A stretch of 64,000 bases of DNA from contig NZ_CP118605.1 in assembly GCF_029869925.1 (NCBI RefSeq), positions 2,570,001 to 2,634,000 on the forward strand. Direction: 5' to 3'. Every line of letters begins with the position of its first letter. Within the stretch, counting starts at the first letter, position 1. The position numbers were made by a program, and so were the translations under genes. The notes under the pieces were generated by a model. The model did no database searches. It was not told the origin of the DNA and saw only the letters and a program-made list of their open reading frames with translations. Origin of the DNA: Microbulbifer bruguierae (GTDB lineage: Bacteria > Pseudomonadota > Gammaproteobacteria > Pseudomonadales > Cellvibrionaceae). Of the stretch, positions 45,781-54,706 are shown piece by piece.

Positions 45781-46317
45781 TTAAAAATTCAGGCCGAGTG
45801 TAATTACGAACGGCATATCGATACCGTCGTTATCACTGAACAGGTTGGCATTGGAGAAGTGTTTCCAGGAAACCATCACCACCAGATCTTCCCGGGATTG
45901 CCAGTTGATGCGCGCGGCGTAGCCGACCTGGGCCTGGAAGGCGAAATGGTTGTCCTGGTGACGGTCCCCCAGCTGGTTACTGCTGATATAGCTGGGACCG
46001 AGTGCGCGCACAAAGAAGTAAGGCTGGCCCCAGCTCTGCTTGCGCGGGTATAAATTCAGCTGGGGATAGATGGAATAGGCGTCGAAGGACTTGTGCGTAT
46101 CCGCATCGGTTTCCACCCGGGTATAGCTCACCCCCAGGTGGATATGTTGGCGAACACTTTTTTCAAATTTCTTGAACGAGTAATCGATACCGTAGGTACG
46201 GTTGGTCTGCGGCGAATCCGGTTGCGGGCCACCGCCGGCGTTGATCAACAGTTCATTGGCTGCCGCCTGCTGAAAAAATACGATCGACGCGATAAGTACA
46301 AGCAGACGGGAAGCCAA
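45781..46317 (-). CDS. PagL-like lipid A 3-O-deacylase / acyloxyacyl hydrolase family protein
   Basis: This 178-residue outer-membrane barrel has a signal peptide (cleavage near QAAA). The PagL signature near the C-terminus is WKHFSNANLFSDND, giving the His-x-Ser pair of the catalytic triad. A Glu in the expected position (PagL E163) is not obvious, with Asp residues instead, so activity is uncertain. The last strand (PFVITLGLNF) ends in Phe as in outer-membrane proteins. It starts 13 bases after the stop of the APE ketosynthase gene and so is the last gene of that operon. It might adjust the membrane for polyene lipid, or be a barrel without enzyme function. Confidence 0.7.
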   Translation of the reverse strand: MASRLLVLIASIVFFQQAAANELLINAGGGPQPDSPQTNRTYGIDYSFKKFEKSVRQHIHLGVSYTRVETDADTHKSFDAYSIYPQLNLYPRKQSWGQPYFFVRALGPSYISSNQLGDRHQDNHFAFQAQVGYAARINWQSREDLVVMVSWKHFSNANLFSDNDGIDMPFVITLGLNF

Positions 46318-46330
46318 TGTTTTTTACCTT

Positions 46331-47557
46331 TTATTCCGGTTTCCTGAAGATCAGCGAGGTGTTGATACCGCCGAACGCAAAGTTATTGCTCATCACGTAT
46401 TCAGTATCAATCTCACGGCCAGTCCCCTGAATGTAGTCCAGATCCGCGCATTCGGGATCGACGTCCTGCAGGTTGATGGTGGGATGAAACCAGCCGCCGT
46501 GCATCATCTGGATACTGACCCAGGCCTCCAGCGCGCCGCAGGCACCGAGGGTGTGGCCGGTGTAACTTTTCATGGAACTGATCGGCACCGCGCGCCCGAA
46601 GGCTTCGCGGGTGGCGCGGGTCTCGGCCACATCGCCGCGGTCGGTGGCAGTGCCGTGGGCGCTGACATAGCCGATGGCACTGCCGTCGATACCCGCCTGG
46701 GCCATGGCCTGCTTGAGGGCGATCTGCATAGTCTGCGCCTGGGGCTGGGTCACATGCTGACCATCGGAATTGGTACCGAAACCGACGATTTCTGCATAGA
46801 TACGCGCACCGCGCGCCTTCGCGTGTTCGTACTCCTCCAGGATCAATGTGCCAGCGCCTTCGCCAATCACCAGGCCATCGCGATGGCGATCGAACGGGCG
46901 CGGTGTGGTACCAGGGGCATCGTTGCTGGTAGAAGTCGCGAACAGAGTATCGAACACCGCCGCCTCGGTGGCGCACAGCTCTTCAGCACCACCGGCCACC
47001 ATTACCGTCTGACTGCCATTGCGGATGGCCTCGTAGGCGTAACCCACGCCCTGGCTTCCGGAGGTGCAGGCGGAACTGGTGGTGTAAATGCGCCCGCACA
47101 TACCGAAAAAGACACCAATATTGACCGGTGCCGTGTGGGCCATCATCTTGATATAGCTGGTGGCATTGAGGCCATCGGTGCGGTGGTTCAGCAGCATATT
47201 ACCGAAATCCCCCATGGCCGCAGGGGTGCCCGCGGAGGACCCATAGGCAATGCCGGCCATACCACTGGTGATGATTGGATCTTCCAGCAGGCCGGCGTCT
47301 TCCAGCGCAAGCTCGGTGGCGCGCACCGCCAGCAGGGACACACGACCCATACTGCGCACACGCTTGCGGTTGTAGTGCGCGGGTCTGTCAAAGTCTTTGA
47401 CCGGTGCTCCCAGGCGGGTATTCAACCCTTCGTACTTGTCCCAGTCCTGCATATACACCACACCGGACTGACGCCCGCGCAGGGAGGATTCCACCGCTTC
47501 CCAACCCTGTCCGATGGGAGACAGGCCGGCCATGCCGGTTACCACAACCCGTTTCAT
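46331..47557 (-). CDS. apeR: Beta-ketoacyl-ACP synthase (ApeR-type)
   Basis: This 408-residue ketosynthase of the aryl polyene type has its active-site Cys in TTSSACTSGSQGVGYAY near residue 155. The catalytic histidines are in SAHGTATDRGDVAET near 300 and TGHTLGACGALEAW near 335. It condenses malonyl-ACP units in making the polyene chain; ApeR is described as priming or early elongation. It overlaps the ketoreductase gene by a single base. It is the last biosynthetic gene of the APE operon. Confidence 0.9.
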   Translation of the reverse strand: MKRVVVTGMAGLSPIGQGWEAVESSLRGRQSGVVYMQDWDKYEGLNTRLGAPVKDFDRPAHYNRKRVRSMGRVSLLAVRATELALEDAGLLEDPIITSGMAGIAYGSSAGTPAAMGDFGNMLLNHRTDGLNATSYIKMMAHTAPVNIGVFFGMCGRIYTTSSACTSGSQGVGYAYEAIRNGSQTVMVAGGAEELCATEAAVFDTLFATSTSNDAPGTTPRPFDRHRDGLVIGEGAGTLILEEYEHAKARGARIYAEIVGFGTNSDGQHVTQPQAQTMQIALKQAMAQAGIDGSAIGYVSAHGTATDRGDVAETRATREAFGRAVPISSMKSYTGHTLGACGALEAWVSIQMMHGGWFHPTINLQDVDPECADLDYIQGTGREIDTEYVMSNNFAFGGINTSLIFRKPE

Positions 47558-48285
47558 CAGCAGAGCCCACCGTTCACTGAGATCACCTGGCGGGTGATAT
47601 AACCTGCATGTTCGCCCATCAGGAAAGAGACGGCGGCCGCAACTTCTTCCGGCTTGCCCAGGCGGCGGGCGGGAATCATTTTCAGGATTTCATCCAGCGG
47701 CAGTTCGTCGCTCACCATATCGGTGTCAATCAGGCCCGGGGCCACACAATTGACCGTGATCTTGCGCTTGGCCAGCTCCAGCGCCAGCGCCTTGCTGGCA
47801 CCAATCAGGCCCGCCTTGGAGGCGGAGTAATTCACCTGGCCGCGGTTGCCGGCAATACCGGAAACCGAGGTCATCACCACGATGCGACCGCTACTTCTGC
47901 GCCGCACCATGGGCATGGTGAGCGGGTGCAGCACATTGTAGAAACCGTCCAGGTTGGTGTGCACCACCCGATCCCAGTCTTCCGCGGGCATCGCGGGGAA
48001 GGCGTTGTCGGCGGTGAGGCCGGCATTACACACCACACCGTAATAGGCACCGTGGGCTTCCACATCGGCCTCCAGCGCGTTGCGCGCAGCATCGCGGTCG
48101 AGAATATCGAACTGTAAAATACGGCTCTCGCGGCCCAGTGCGGTGAGCTCCGCAGCCACCTGCTCGGCTTCTTCGCGGCGACTGCGGCAGTGCAATACGA
48201 TATTGAATCCGTCTTTGGCCAGGCGTAGGGCGATGGCGCGCCCGATGCCGCGGCTGGAGCCGGTAACCAGTACCCAATCAGACAT
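47557..48285 (-). CDS. apeQ: 3-oxoacyl-ACP reductase (ApeQ/FabG-type)
   Basis: This 242-residue short-chain dehydrogenase has the NADP-binding start VTGSSRGIGRAIALRL, NAG in VVCNAGLTADN, and the catalytic Ser and Tyr-x3-Lys in VNYSASKAGL. It reduces the beta-keto group formed in each APE elongation round. It is directly between the dehydratase and ketosynthase genes, with a shared stop/start base, so tightly coupled. Confidence 0.93.
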   Translation of the reverse strand: MSDWVLVTGSSRGIGRAIALRLAKDGFNIVLHCRSRREEAEQVAAELTALGRESRILQFDILDRDAARNALEADVEAHGAYYGVVCNAGLTADNAFPAMPAEDWDRVVHTNLDGFYNVLHPLTMPMVRRRSSGRIVVMTSVSGIAGNRGQVNYSASKAGLIGASKALALELAKRKITVNCVAPGLIDTDMVSDELPLDEILKMIPARRLGKPEEVAAAVSFLMGEHAGYITRQVISVNGGLC

Positions 48286-48756
48286 TCAGCGTTTTTCCTT
48301 CAGGTATTCTTCGATATTGTCCGGCTGAAACACATTCAGCCGCGCGGCTTGCTCTATGCCCTCGCCGGTGAGGCGGCATTCGAAGGTAGCCATGCCATTA
48401 TCCGCCTGCAACAGCCGCTCCACAGAGATCTGCACAGAGCTACCGCACGTAAACCGGGACACATTGCTGGTAAAACGACGGGTGCCCAGCAGGAAGCCCA
48501 GCTGCACCGGCTGCCCGGCCTGGCGCGCATGGTAGCCGGAAAAAGCCGCCACCGCCTGCGCCATATATTCGATACCCACATAGGCCGGAACCTGCTGCTC
48601 GCGGCTGAAAATGCCGTCGTCGCGCACCGTCAGGCGGGCGCTGAGGGTTTCCTCGGTTACTTCCAGTAATTCATCCAGCAGCGACATTTCACCACTGTGG
48701 GGCACCAGCTCTTCAGCGCTGTAACGCTGCAGCGGGGAGGATGGATTCTGTTCCAT
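48286..48756 (-). CDS. apeP: 3-hydroxyacyl-ACP dehydratase (ApeP-type hot-dog protein)
   Basis: This 156-residue hot-dog fold protein has an active-site region around EELVPHSGEMSLLDELLEV (His near residue 20) and YVGIEYMAQAVAAFSGYHA. This is the FabA/FabZ-like ApeP dehydratase that removes water in each elongation round, leaving the conjugated double bonds. It follows the ketosynthase gene with a one-base overlap. A second dehydratase domain is fused to the AMP-ligase at 57.9 kb. Confidence 0.88.
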   Translation of the reverse strand: MEQNPSSPLQRYSAEELVPHSGEMSLLDELLEVTEETLSARLTVRDDGIFSREQQVPAYVGIEYMAQAVAAFSGYHARQAGQPVQLGFLLGTRRFTSNVSRFTCGSSVQISVERLLQADNGMATFECRLTGEGIEQAARLNVFQPDNIEEYLKEKR

Positions 48757-49937
48757 TAATTTCCCAGTATCAGTGAACAGTTACTCCCGCCGAATGCGAA
48801 GGAGTTGCTCATTACATATCGCGGCGAGGGCGATGTCGCGCCCTCGCGCACCAGGTTCAGTGGCGGCAGTTCGGGGTCGAAGCCATCTGCGTTGCAGTGG
48901 GGCGGCAGCTGCCCGCGGGTCAGTGCCAGCCAGCAGAATGCCGCTTCCAGTGCTCCCGCCGCCCCCAGGGTATGCCCGGTGAGAGGCTTGGTGGAGGAAC
49001 AGGGTACCGCTGTCCCGAACAGGCGACTCACCGCCCGTGCCTCCATCACATCGTTCTGTGGCGTGCCGGTGCCGTGCAGATTGAGATAGCCAATATCCGC
49101 AGGTGCCAGCCCGGCATCCCGCAGCGCCCCGCGCATCGCCGCCTCGGCGCCGCGTCCCTCGGGATCCGGTGCTGACATATGGTGGGCATCGGAACTCGCC
49201 GCCACGCCGCACAGTCGCACCGGGCCCGGTTCGCGGCTCATGATAAACATGGCTCCCGCTTCGCCCAAGTTGATGCCGTCGCGATCGCCGCAGAACGGGC
49301 GGGTGTGCCCCCCACTCAGGGCACCGAGGCCGTTGAAGCCGGTCACCGTCATCCCGCACAGGGTGTCCACGCCGCCGACTACAACCGCGTCGCACACATT
49401 CATGGCCAACAGCCGGCGCGCGCTGGCGAAGGCATTGGCACTCGAAGAGCAGGCGGTGGAGACGGTAAGTCGCGGCCCGTCCGTCAGTTGCAGAAAGCGG
49501 GCGACGTATTCTGCCAGCGCCGCCATCTGTTGTTGATAGCGGTAGCGATAATTTTTCTCCCCCTCCCCTGCCAGACGCTGTTCGCCGCTGGCAATACCCG
49601 AGGTGGAGGTGCCCATCACCACGCCGATACGCGCACTGCCATAACGCGCCACCAGTTCAGCGATGGGCGACTGCAGGCTGGTCGCTACCTGTTGCGCCAG
49701 GCGGTTGTTGCGGCAATCGTACTCCGCCAGATGCTCCGGGACCTGAGGCAGTTCCGTCGCTACCCTGCCAAAACGGCTGTATAGCGGACCGAGCCAGGAA
49801 CTGCCCTGTTCCATGGCGGATACATCGGCGCGAAACAGGCGCTCGCTGACGATATCGGCATCTTTGCCTGCCGTACCTTGAGCAGTAATACCCAGTGCGC
49901 AGGCCAGGCTCATATGGTTGAGATAGTAATCGGGCAT
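48756..49937 (-). CDS. apeO: Beta-ketoacyl-ACP synthase (ApeO-type)
   Basis: This ketosynthase of about 393 residues has its active-site Cys in TVSTACSSSANAFASARRL and histidines in NLHGTGTPQNDVMEAR and TGHTLGAAGALEAA. In characterised APE systems ApeO pairs with the chain-length factor ApeC, here encoded at the start of the operon. I chose ATG 49937 (MPDYYLNHMSLACALG), typical for the family; a GTG at 49976 overlapping the upstream stop is also possible. Confidence 0.9.
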   Translation of the reverse strand: MPDYYLNHMSLACALGITAQGTAGKDADIVSERLFRADVSAMEQGSSWLGPLYSRFGRVATELPQVPEHLAEYDCRNNRLAQQVATSLQSPIAELVARYGSARIGVVMGTSTSGIASGEQRLAGEGEKNYRYRYQQQMAALAEYVARFLQLTDGPRLTVSTACSSSANAFASARRLLAMNVCDAVVVGGVDTLCGMTVTGFNGLGALSGGHTRPFCGDRDGINLGEAGAMFIMSREPGPVRLCGVAASSDAHHMSAPDPEGRGAEAAMRGALRDAGLAPADIGYLNLHGTGTPQNDVMEARAVSRLFGTAVPCSSTKPLTGHTLGAAGALEAAFCWLALTRGQLPPHCNADGFDPELPPLNLVREGATSPSPRYVMSNSFAFGGSNCSLILGN

Positions 49938-49962
49938 ATCGCTGATTCGGGGTCTTGCGTTG

Positions 49963-51192
49963 TCAGTCGCGGGCACAAATTTCCGCCAGCGTACGCAGGC
50001 GGCGTTCGGCAGCGTTCACATAGGGGTTGTCCTTGTCCCAGGCGTAGCCCGCAAGGATCGAGCAGATCATGCGCTTGATCTCAGGCTGGGGGTTGGGATG
50101 GAAGATCACATCCTGGAAAGTCCCCTCATACCAGGCGGTGACATACACCTTGAACACATCCACCCCGGCCTTCAGCGGTGCGGCGAATTCGGACTGCCAG
50201 TCTACGGTTTCACCGCGCAGCTGGCGGTGCAGGCATTCGCTGGCGAGCTGGGCGGATTTCATCGCGATGGTGACACCGGAGGAAAACACTGGATCGAGGA
50301 ACTCGCCGGCGTTGCCCAGCAGTGCGAAGCCGGGTCCGGTGAGGGATTTTACATCACTGGCGTAACCGGTAATGCGCTGTACCGGGGTATCGAACTGGGC
50401 GCCTGCCAGGGTTTTCGCCAGGTTTGGCGAGGCATCGACCGCCGCCCGCAGGATTTCTTCCGGCGTGTTGCCCAGAGCTTCGATCTGTTCCTGCTTGCCC
50501 ACAACCCCGAGGGATGCGCGGCCCCCGGCAAACGGAATCAGCCAGTACCAGATGTCCCGCTGTTCGGGGTGCACGGTGATCAGGATCTTTTCGCGGTCGA
50601 AACCGGCTTCGCCGATATTGTCCTGGATGTGGGTGAACACCGATTGGCGCACAGGGAAATCAGACGGCTGATTCAGGTCCAGCAGGCGCGGCAGCACGCG
50701 GCCGAAACCACTGGCGTCCAGCACAAACTTGCCGGTAAAGGCCACCTGCTCGCCGTCGCACTCGGCGATCAGGCGCGCGCGGCCCGGTTCAATTTCCGCA
50801 GACACAATCGTGTGGCGGTAGTAGATAGCCGCCCCCTGCCTGGCCGCCTCATCCGCCAGCAACTTGTCGAAGTTGCCGCGCTGTACCTGAAAGGTGGTGC
50901 CGTGGCCCGGCGAGAACTTGTCGGTGAAATCGAACGCGGTGCGCGCTCCATCCCATTCGAAAGCGGCGCCGTTCTTGAACTGGAAGCCGGCGGCATTGAC
51001 CGCGTCCAGCATCCCCGCCTGCTCGATAAACGCCATGCACTGGGGCAGCAGGCTTTCGCCGATGGAAAAGCGCGGAAATTCCTGTCGCTCGATCACCGCT
51101 ACCTTCCAGCCCTGGCGAACCAATAGTGCACTGGCAATGGCACCCGACGGGCCCGCACCAATCACCAGTACATCAGCCTGGCACTCCTTCAC
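49963..51192 (-). CDS. FAD-dependent oxidoreductase, flavin halogenase-like
   Basis: This 409-residue flavoprotein has an FAD-binding VIGAGPSGAIAS near residue 10 and FALLGNAGEFLDPVFSSG near 300. Two marks of flavin-dependent halogenases that use carrier-bound substrates are present: a lysine in FKNGAAFEW (K73) and W-x-W-x-I-P (WYWLIP, 215-220). It lies between the MMPL exporter and ketosynthase genes with a 4-base overlap to the exporter gene. In xanthomonadins the related polyene is brominated, so halogenation of the aryl head group is a reasonable inference. Related proteins in other APE clusters are annotated only as oxidoreductases, so oxidation or reduction is the alternative. Confidence 0.75.
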   Translation of the reverse strand: MKECQADVLVIGAGPSGAIASALLVRQGWKVAVIERQEFPRFSIGESLLPQCMAFIEQAGMLDAVNAAGFQFKNGAAFEWDGARTAFDFTDKFSPGHGTTFQVQRGNFDKLLADEAARQGAAIYYRHTIVSAEIEPGRARLIAECDGEQVAFTGKFVLDASGFGRVLPRLLDLNQPSDFPVRQSVFTHIQDNIGEAGFDREKILITVHPEQRDIWYWLIPFAGGRASLGVVGKQEQIEALGNTPEEILRAAVDASPNLAKTLAGAQFDTPVQRITGYASDVKSLTGPGFALLGNAGEFLDPVFSSGVTIAMKSAQLASECLHRQLRGETVDWQSEFAAPLKAGVDVFKVYVTAWYEGTFQDVIFHPNPQPEIKRMICSILAGYAWDKDNPYVNAAERRLRTLAEICARD

Positions 51193-53519
51193 CTGTTACC
51201 TCCAAAAATTCCCGATGAAAAAATCAATGCGGCCAGCACCAGTGTCGCCACCGTGCCCACCGCCAGGGTAAATCCAAAATCCGCAATCGCCGGCGTCTGC
51301 GACAACGCCAGCAAACCGAAACCCAGCAGCGTGGTAACACCGGCGAGGGCGATCGCCAGCAGGGTGTAGCTGGCCTCCTGCCGATGGCTGAAATAGCCAA
51401 ATACCGCGTAATCCACGCCGATGCCGAACACCAGCAGCAGTGCGGCCACATGAAACAGATTGATCCCCGCACCAAAGATCGCCGCCGCCGCAAACGCGCA
51501 GGACACCGCCGCCAGCGGCAACCCGGCAATCGCCAGTGCGCCGCGCCAGCCGGCGCGCAGCGCGATCACCGCGGTGGCGATCAGCAACACCAGTGGCAAC
51601 AGCAGCAACAACTGGTCACGCTGCTTTTCCAGTACCGCGGCGATGGTTGCGGGCGGATTGTGAAAACTTGTCCCGGACAAACCGTCCGCCAGGGCAGTGC
51701 CATCAAAGTCCGCCGTCACCCCGAAAATACGCACCAGCGACCGGCATTCCGCCACCTCGCACCCCAGCCACAGCTGGCGCTGGGTTTCCGGCAGCTGCGA
51801 AAGCCACTGTGAAAACGCCACGGTTTCCAGCGGGCGGCGAAGCCCCTCCAGCAGCCGGTCCACTTCCGGCGCCGGGTACCCCAGTTGCAGGTAAAAATCC
51901 CGCACCTGGGACGAGCGGTAAAAATCGTCAAGCAGCGCATGGTTTTGCTGCTGCACAGATTCCGCCGGCAACAGCTCCGAGAGCGCGGAATAGCCGCCCA
52001 GTGCGCCGCGCGCACGCGCGCCTTGTAAACGGGCAGCGAGCGCCGCCTCCCGTTCCAGCACCGCATTTTCATCGCTGCCGCGCACCAGGAAATAGGACGA
52101 TGCCGGCCGCACCGGCAACAGCGCATTGATCTGCTGCTCGTCGGACTGCAATGAGGGCGGTGGCTGGTAAAACAGGCGCAGATCATTCGCCGGCGTCGCC
52201 ACCACCATGCCCACAGCCCCCGCCGCCACCATCAGTGTCACCGCCAGCGGATAACTCCAGCGCGGCAGCCGCGGATAAACCCGGGAAAAATCCACCGGGC
52301 GGGGACGAATCCTGAGCAGCGCCGGGAACAGCAGCACCACCGTCAGCCAGGCACCCAGCAGACCAAAGCCCACAAATACCCCCATCTGCTGCAGCAGCGG
52401 GAAGGGCGTCAGTGCCAGTGCGAAAAATGCGAGGCAGCTGGACAGCAGCCCCAGCAGCAGCCCCGGCATGATGTCCTGGTCCCGGGCCGGGCCCGGTCGC
52501 AGCCGGTTGCAGATAAAGTGGAAGGCGTAGTCGATCGCGAGTCCGGTCACCGTGGTGCCAAACACAAATGCCAGAATATGCATCTGTCCCAGCAGCACGA
52601 TCACCGCCGCAACACCGCTGGCGATACCACTGGCGATCGCGAACAGACACAACAGTAACGGACGTAGTGAACGGAAGGTGAACAGGCACAACAGCAGGAT
52701 CGCCAGTAACGAGAAGCCGCCGATAGTGCGAATTTCGCGCTGGGCACCGGCGGCGGCGTATTCCGAATGCAGTGGTGCGCCGGCAACCAGCAGCTGCATG
52801 TCGCGGGCGGCTGCCCACTGTTGCAGTTGTTCCCGCAACTGCAGCAGCGGAGTGTGGATACTGCCGCGCATTTCCAGTGGCGATGCCTGGCTGCGCACCA
52901 GGGTAAACAGGACGTTGCCCTGTTGATACACCGGAATATTGTCGAGCAGCGCGCTCACCCGCTCGCTCAGCGCGGCATTTTCCGCGGTGAGGAAATGTTG
53001 AAAGGTGAAAAAGGGATCCCGCTCCAGATCCAGCTGAATACCGGCGCTTTGCGGGCTGAAGATAAACTGCAGCTGCTGTTGCGCCAGCAACGGCGAATCC
53101 TGCTGCAACTGTTGGCGATCCGCGGCCGTCAGCAGCTGACCGCGCAGGGGCTGCAGAAACTGCCAGAGCGCGGCGCGCTCGCGGTCGTCGCCCCAGCGGT
53201 AGGTGGTATCCGTGACCGCGCTACTCGACGCTAGCTGCTGCGCCAGTTGCGCGGTGGCGGTGGCGAGCTGCGGTGCGGCCCGCGCCGATGCATCCCCGGT
53301 ATCCGGAATTTCCAGCGCCAGCAGCCACACCAGGCTCTGTTGAAACTGGTGATTGGCTTTTTTCACCGCCGTCGCGGTTCCCCGATCCAGGCCAGCGGCC
53401 AGCTCCTGTTCCGCCAGGGCAACGATGTCGGTTTGCAACCAGCCGTCATGAAAGCGGAGTGCAGTGACCGCAGCCAGCACACCACTCAGCAACAACCACA
53501 GCAACACTCGCCCCATCAT
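51189..53519 (-). CDS. apeM: MMPL/RND-family lipid exporter (ApeM-type)
   Basis: This 776-residue inner-membrane protein has an N-terminal membrane segment, a periplasmic region and two membrane bundles. The first starts near 260 with GGFSLLAILLLCLFTF and includes GTTVTGLAIDYAFHF. The second near 630-770 includes LLLVFGIGVDYAVFGYF. The repeated GxxxDYAxF motif carries the Asp used for proton coupling in RND transporters. It is predicted to extract or move the polyene lipid towards the outer membrane together with the LolA-like protein encoded upstream. Confidence 0.9.
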   Translation of the reverse strand: MMGRVLLWLLLSGVLAAVTALRFHDGWLQTDIVALAEQELAAGLDRGTATAVKKANHQFQQSLVWLLALEIPDTGDASARAAPQLATATAQLAQQLASSSAVTDTTYRWGDDRERAALWQFLQPLRGQLLTAADRQQLQQDSPLLAQQQLQFIFSPQSAGIQLDLERDPFFTFQHFLTAENAALSERVSALLDNIPVYQQGNVLFTLVRSQASPLEMRGSIHTPLLQLREQLQQWAAARDMQLLVAGAPLHSEYAAAGAQREIRTIGGFSLLAILLLCLFTFRSLRPLLLCLFAIASGIASGVAAVIVLLGQMHILAFVFGTTVTGLAIDYAFHFICNRLRPGPARDQDIMPGLLLGLLSSCLAFFALALTPFPLLQQMGVFVGFGLLGAWLTVVLLFPALLRIRPRPVDFSRVYPRLPRWSYPLAVTLMVAAGAVGMVVATPANDLRLFYQPPPSLQSDEQQINALLPVRPASSYFLVRGSDENAVLEREAALAARLQGARARGALGGYSALSELLPAESVQQQNHALLDDFYRSSQVRDFYLQLGYPAPEVDRLLEGLRRPLETVAFSQWLSQLPETQRQLWLGCEVAECRSLVRIFGVTADFDGTALADGLSGTSFHNPPATIAAVLEKQRDQLLLLLPLVLLIATAVIALRAGWRGALAIAGLPLAAVSCAFAAAAIFGAGINLFHVAALLLVFGIGVDYAVFGYFSHRQEASYTLLAIALAGVTTLLGFGLLALSQTPAIADFGFTLAVGTVATLVLAALIFSSGIFGGNR

Positions 53520-53528
53520 TCGTCAGGC

Positions 53529-54236
53529 TCAGTCAGCGTCAAATTCAGCGAGAAACTGCGCGTCCTGCGCGGCCACCGGCTGCATATTGAGAAACTCGAT
53601 ATCCGTTACCGATTGGTTGCCCTCGAGCAGGCGGATGCGACGTATGGAATCACCACCAAAAATTTCGATGGCATTGAGATATTTCTGCAACCGCGCAGAA
53701 CGCGGGCGCAGGGACATTTTCCAGTTGTCGTCGGCGCTGGCATCTGCGAGATTTACTTCGTAGCCCGCATCCACATAAAACATCTGCTCCAGCGCGGCAA
53801 AATTGCCACGCAGAATATTCATCATGGGCTCCGCCAGCTGCCGGGAAAAGGCATTCGCGGAGTCGCCTTCACCCTCACCCCCCATCACGATATGGGACGG
53901 CACTGGCTGCAGCGTACGCCAGCTGATACCGCGCTCCTGGGACAGGGCAATGTGCCCGTGGGATTGCAGCGGCCGCGGCAGATTCGGCAGGAGTTTGTGT
54001 TGCCGGAATTCCCCGCGCATCTGTGCCGGCTGGTTCAGTTGCCGGGAAATCTGCTCCAGCGCCGCCGCGGTGACTTCTACCGCGGACAGGGAGTCCAGTT
54101 GTTGCGCACTGGCGCTGGCACTGCCTTCAATCTCTACAGAAACTGCGGGCACGGTGCCGCCCAGCAGTATTGCCGTCGTTGCCAGCAGACTCAGCAATTT
54201 GCCCTGCCTCATGCACCGCCTAGTGACGCAGGTCAT
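53529..54236 (-). CDS. apeL: LolA-like outer-membrane lipid carrier (ApeL-type)
   Basis: This 235-residue periplasmic protein has a signal peptide (LLSLLATTAILLGGTVPAVS). The mature part shows the LolA-like pattern: long N-terminal helix (ALEQISRQLNQPAQMRGEF), then beta strands (LPRPLQSHGHIALSQERGI) and a conserved DNWKMSLRPRSARLQKYL segment. It should carry the polyene lipid across the periplasm. The start is ATG 54236, overlapping the thioesterase stop (ATGA), or ATG 54212, which gives a tidier signal peptide. Confidence 0.85.
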   Translation of the reverse strand: MTCVTRRCMRQGKLLSLLATTAILLGGTVPAVSVEIEGSASASAQQLDSLSAVEVTAAALEQISRQLNQPAQMRGEFRQHKLLPNLPRPLQSHGHIALSQERGISWRTLQPVPSHIVMGGEGEGDSANAFSRQLAEPMMNILRGNFAALEQMFYVDAGYEVNLADASADDNWKMSLRPRSARLQKYLNAIEIFGGDSIRRIRLLEGNQSVTDIEFLNMQPVAAQDAQFLAEFDAD

Positions 54237-54706
54237 GCAACTGGCTCCGCAGTCTGCGCGGTCGGAGCAGAAGCGGTGTCGATGCCCAGCTTTTGCAGCA
54301 AAATTGTCGGCGACGCAAACAGCATTTCACCACTGCCCATGTCCACCGCCACCTGCATGGTGTGCCCCTTGGTAAGGCGCTCACCGCTATCGCGGTCGAA
54401 TACCTGATAGCTGACCTTGAGGCGGTTTTCATACTCCGCAATCTGCGCGCGCACCCTGACCCATTGACCGAAGCGCAGGGGTTTGACGTAGCGCACGTGC
54501 AGGTCGATCACCGGCCAGGCGTAACCGGAATCGCGCATCTGGCGATAGTTGTAATCCAGCTGGTCCAGCAGGGCGCAGCGGGCGATTTCAAAATATTTGA
54601 CGTAGTGGCCATGCCAGGCGATTTCCATCATGTCCACGTCGTGGAACGGCACCTGCAGTTCCACTTCCGCCTGCCACAGGGCGGGAAGATTCTGTTTAGC
54701 GGTCAC
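54233..54706 (-). CDS. apeK: Acyl thioesterase (ApeK, 4-hydroxybenzoyl-CoA thioesterase family)
   Basis: This 157-residue hot-dog thioesterase has the family motif FHDVDMMEIAWHGHYVKYFE near residue 21, with the active Asp. In APE systems ApeK is thought to release or edit acyl-ACP intermediates. It overlaps the ammonia-lyase gene by 11 bases and the LolA-like gene by 4. Confidence 0.88.
   Translation of the reverse strand: MTAKQNLPALWQAEVELQVPFHDVDMMEIAWHGHYVKYFEIARCALLDQLDYNYRQMRDSGYAWPVIDLHVRYVKPLRFGQWVRVRAQIAEYENRLKVSYQVFDRDSGERLTKGHTMQVAVDMGSGEMLFASPTILLQKLGIDTASAPTAQTAEPVA

Noticed and set aside
49960..51126. 388-codon open frame on the plus strand
   Set aside because: Antisense to the FAD-dependent oxidoreductase gene; the minus frame carries FAD-binding and WxWxIP motifs, the plus frame none.
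53247..54407. 386-codon open frame on the plus strand
   Set aside because: Antisense across the end of apeM, apeL and apeK; composition-driven open frame with no family features.
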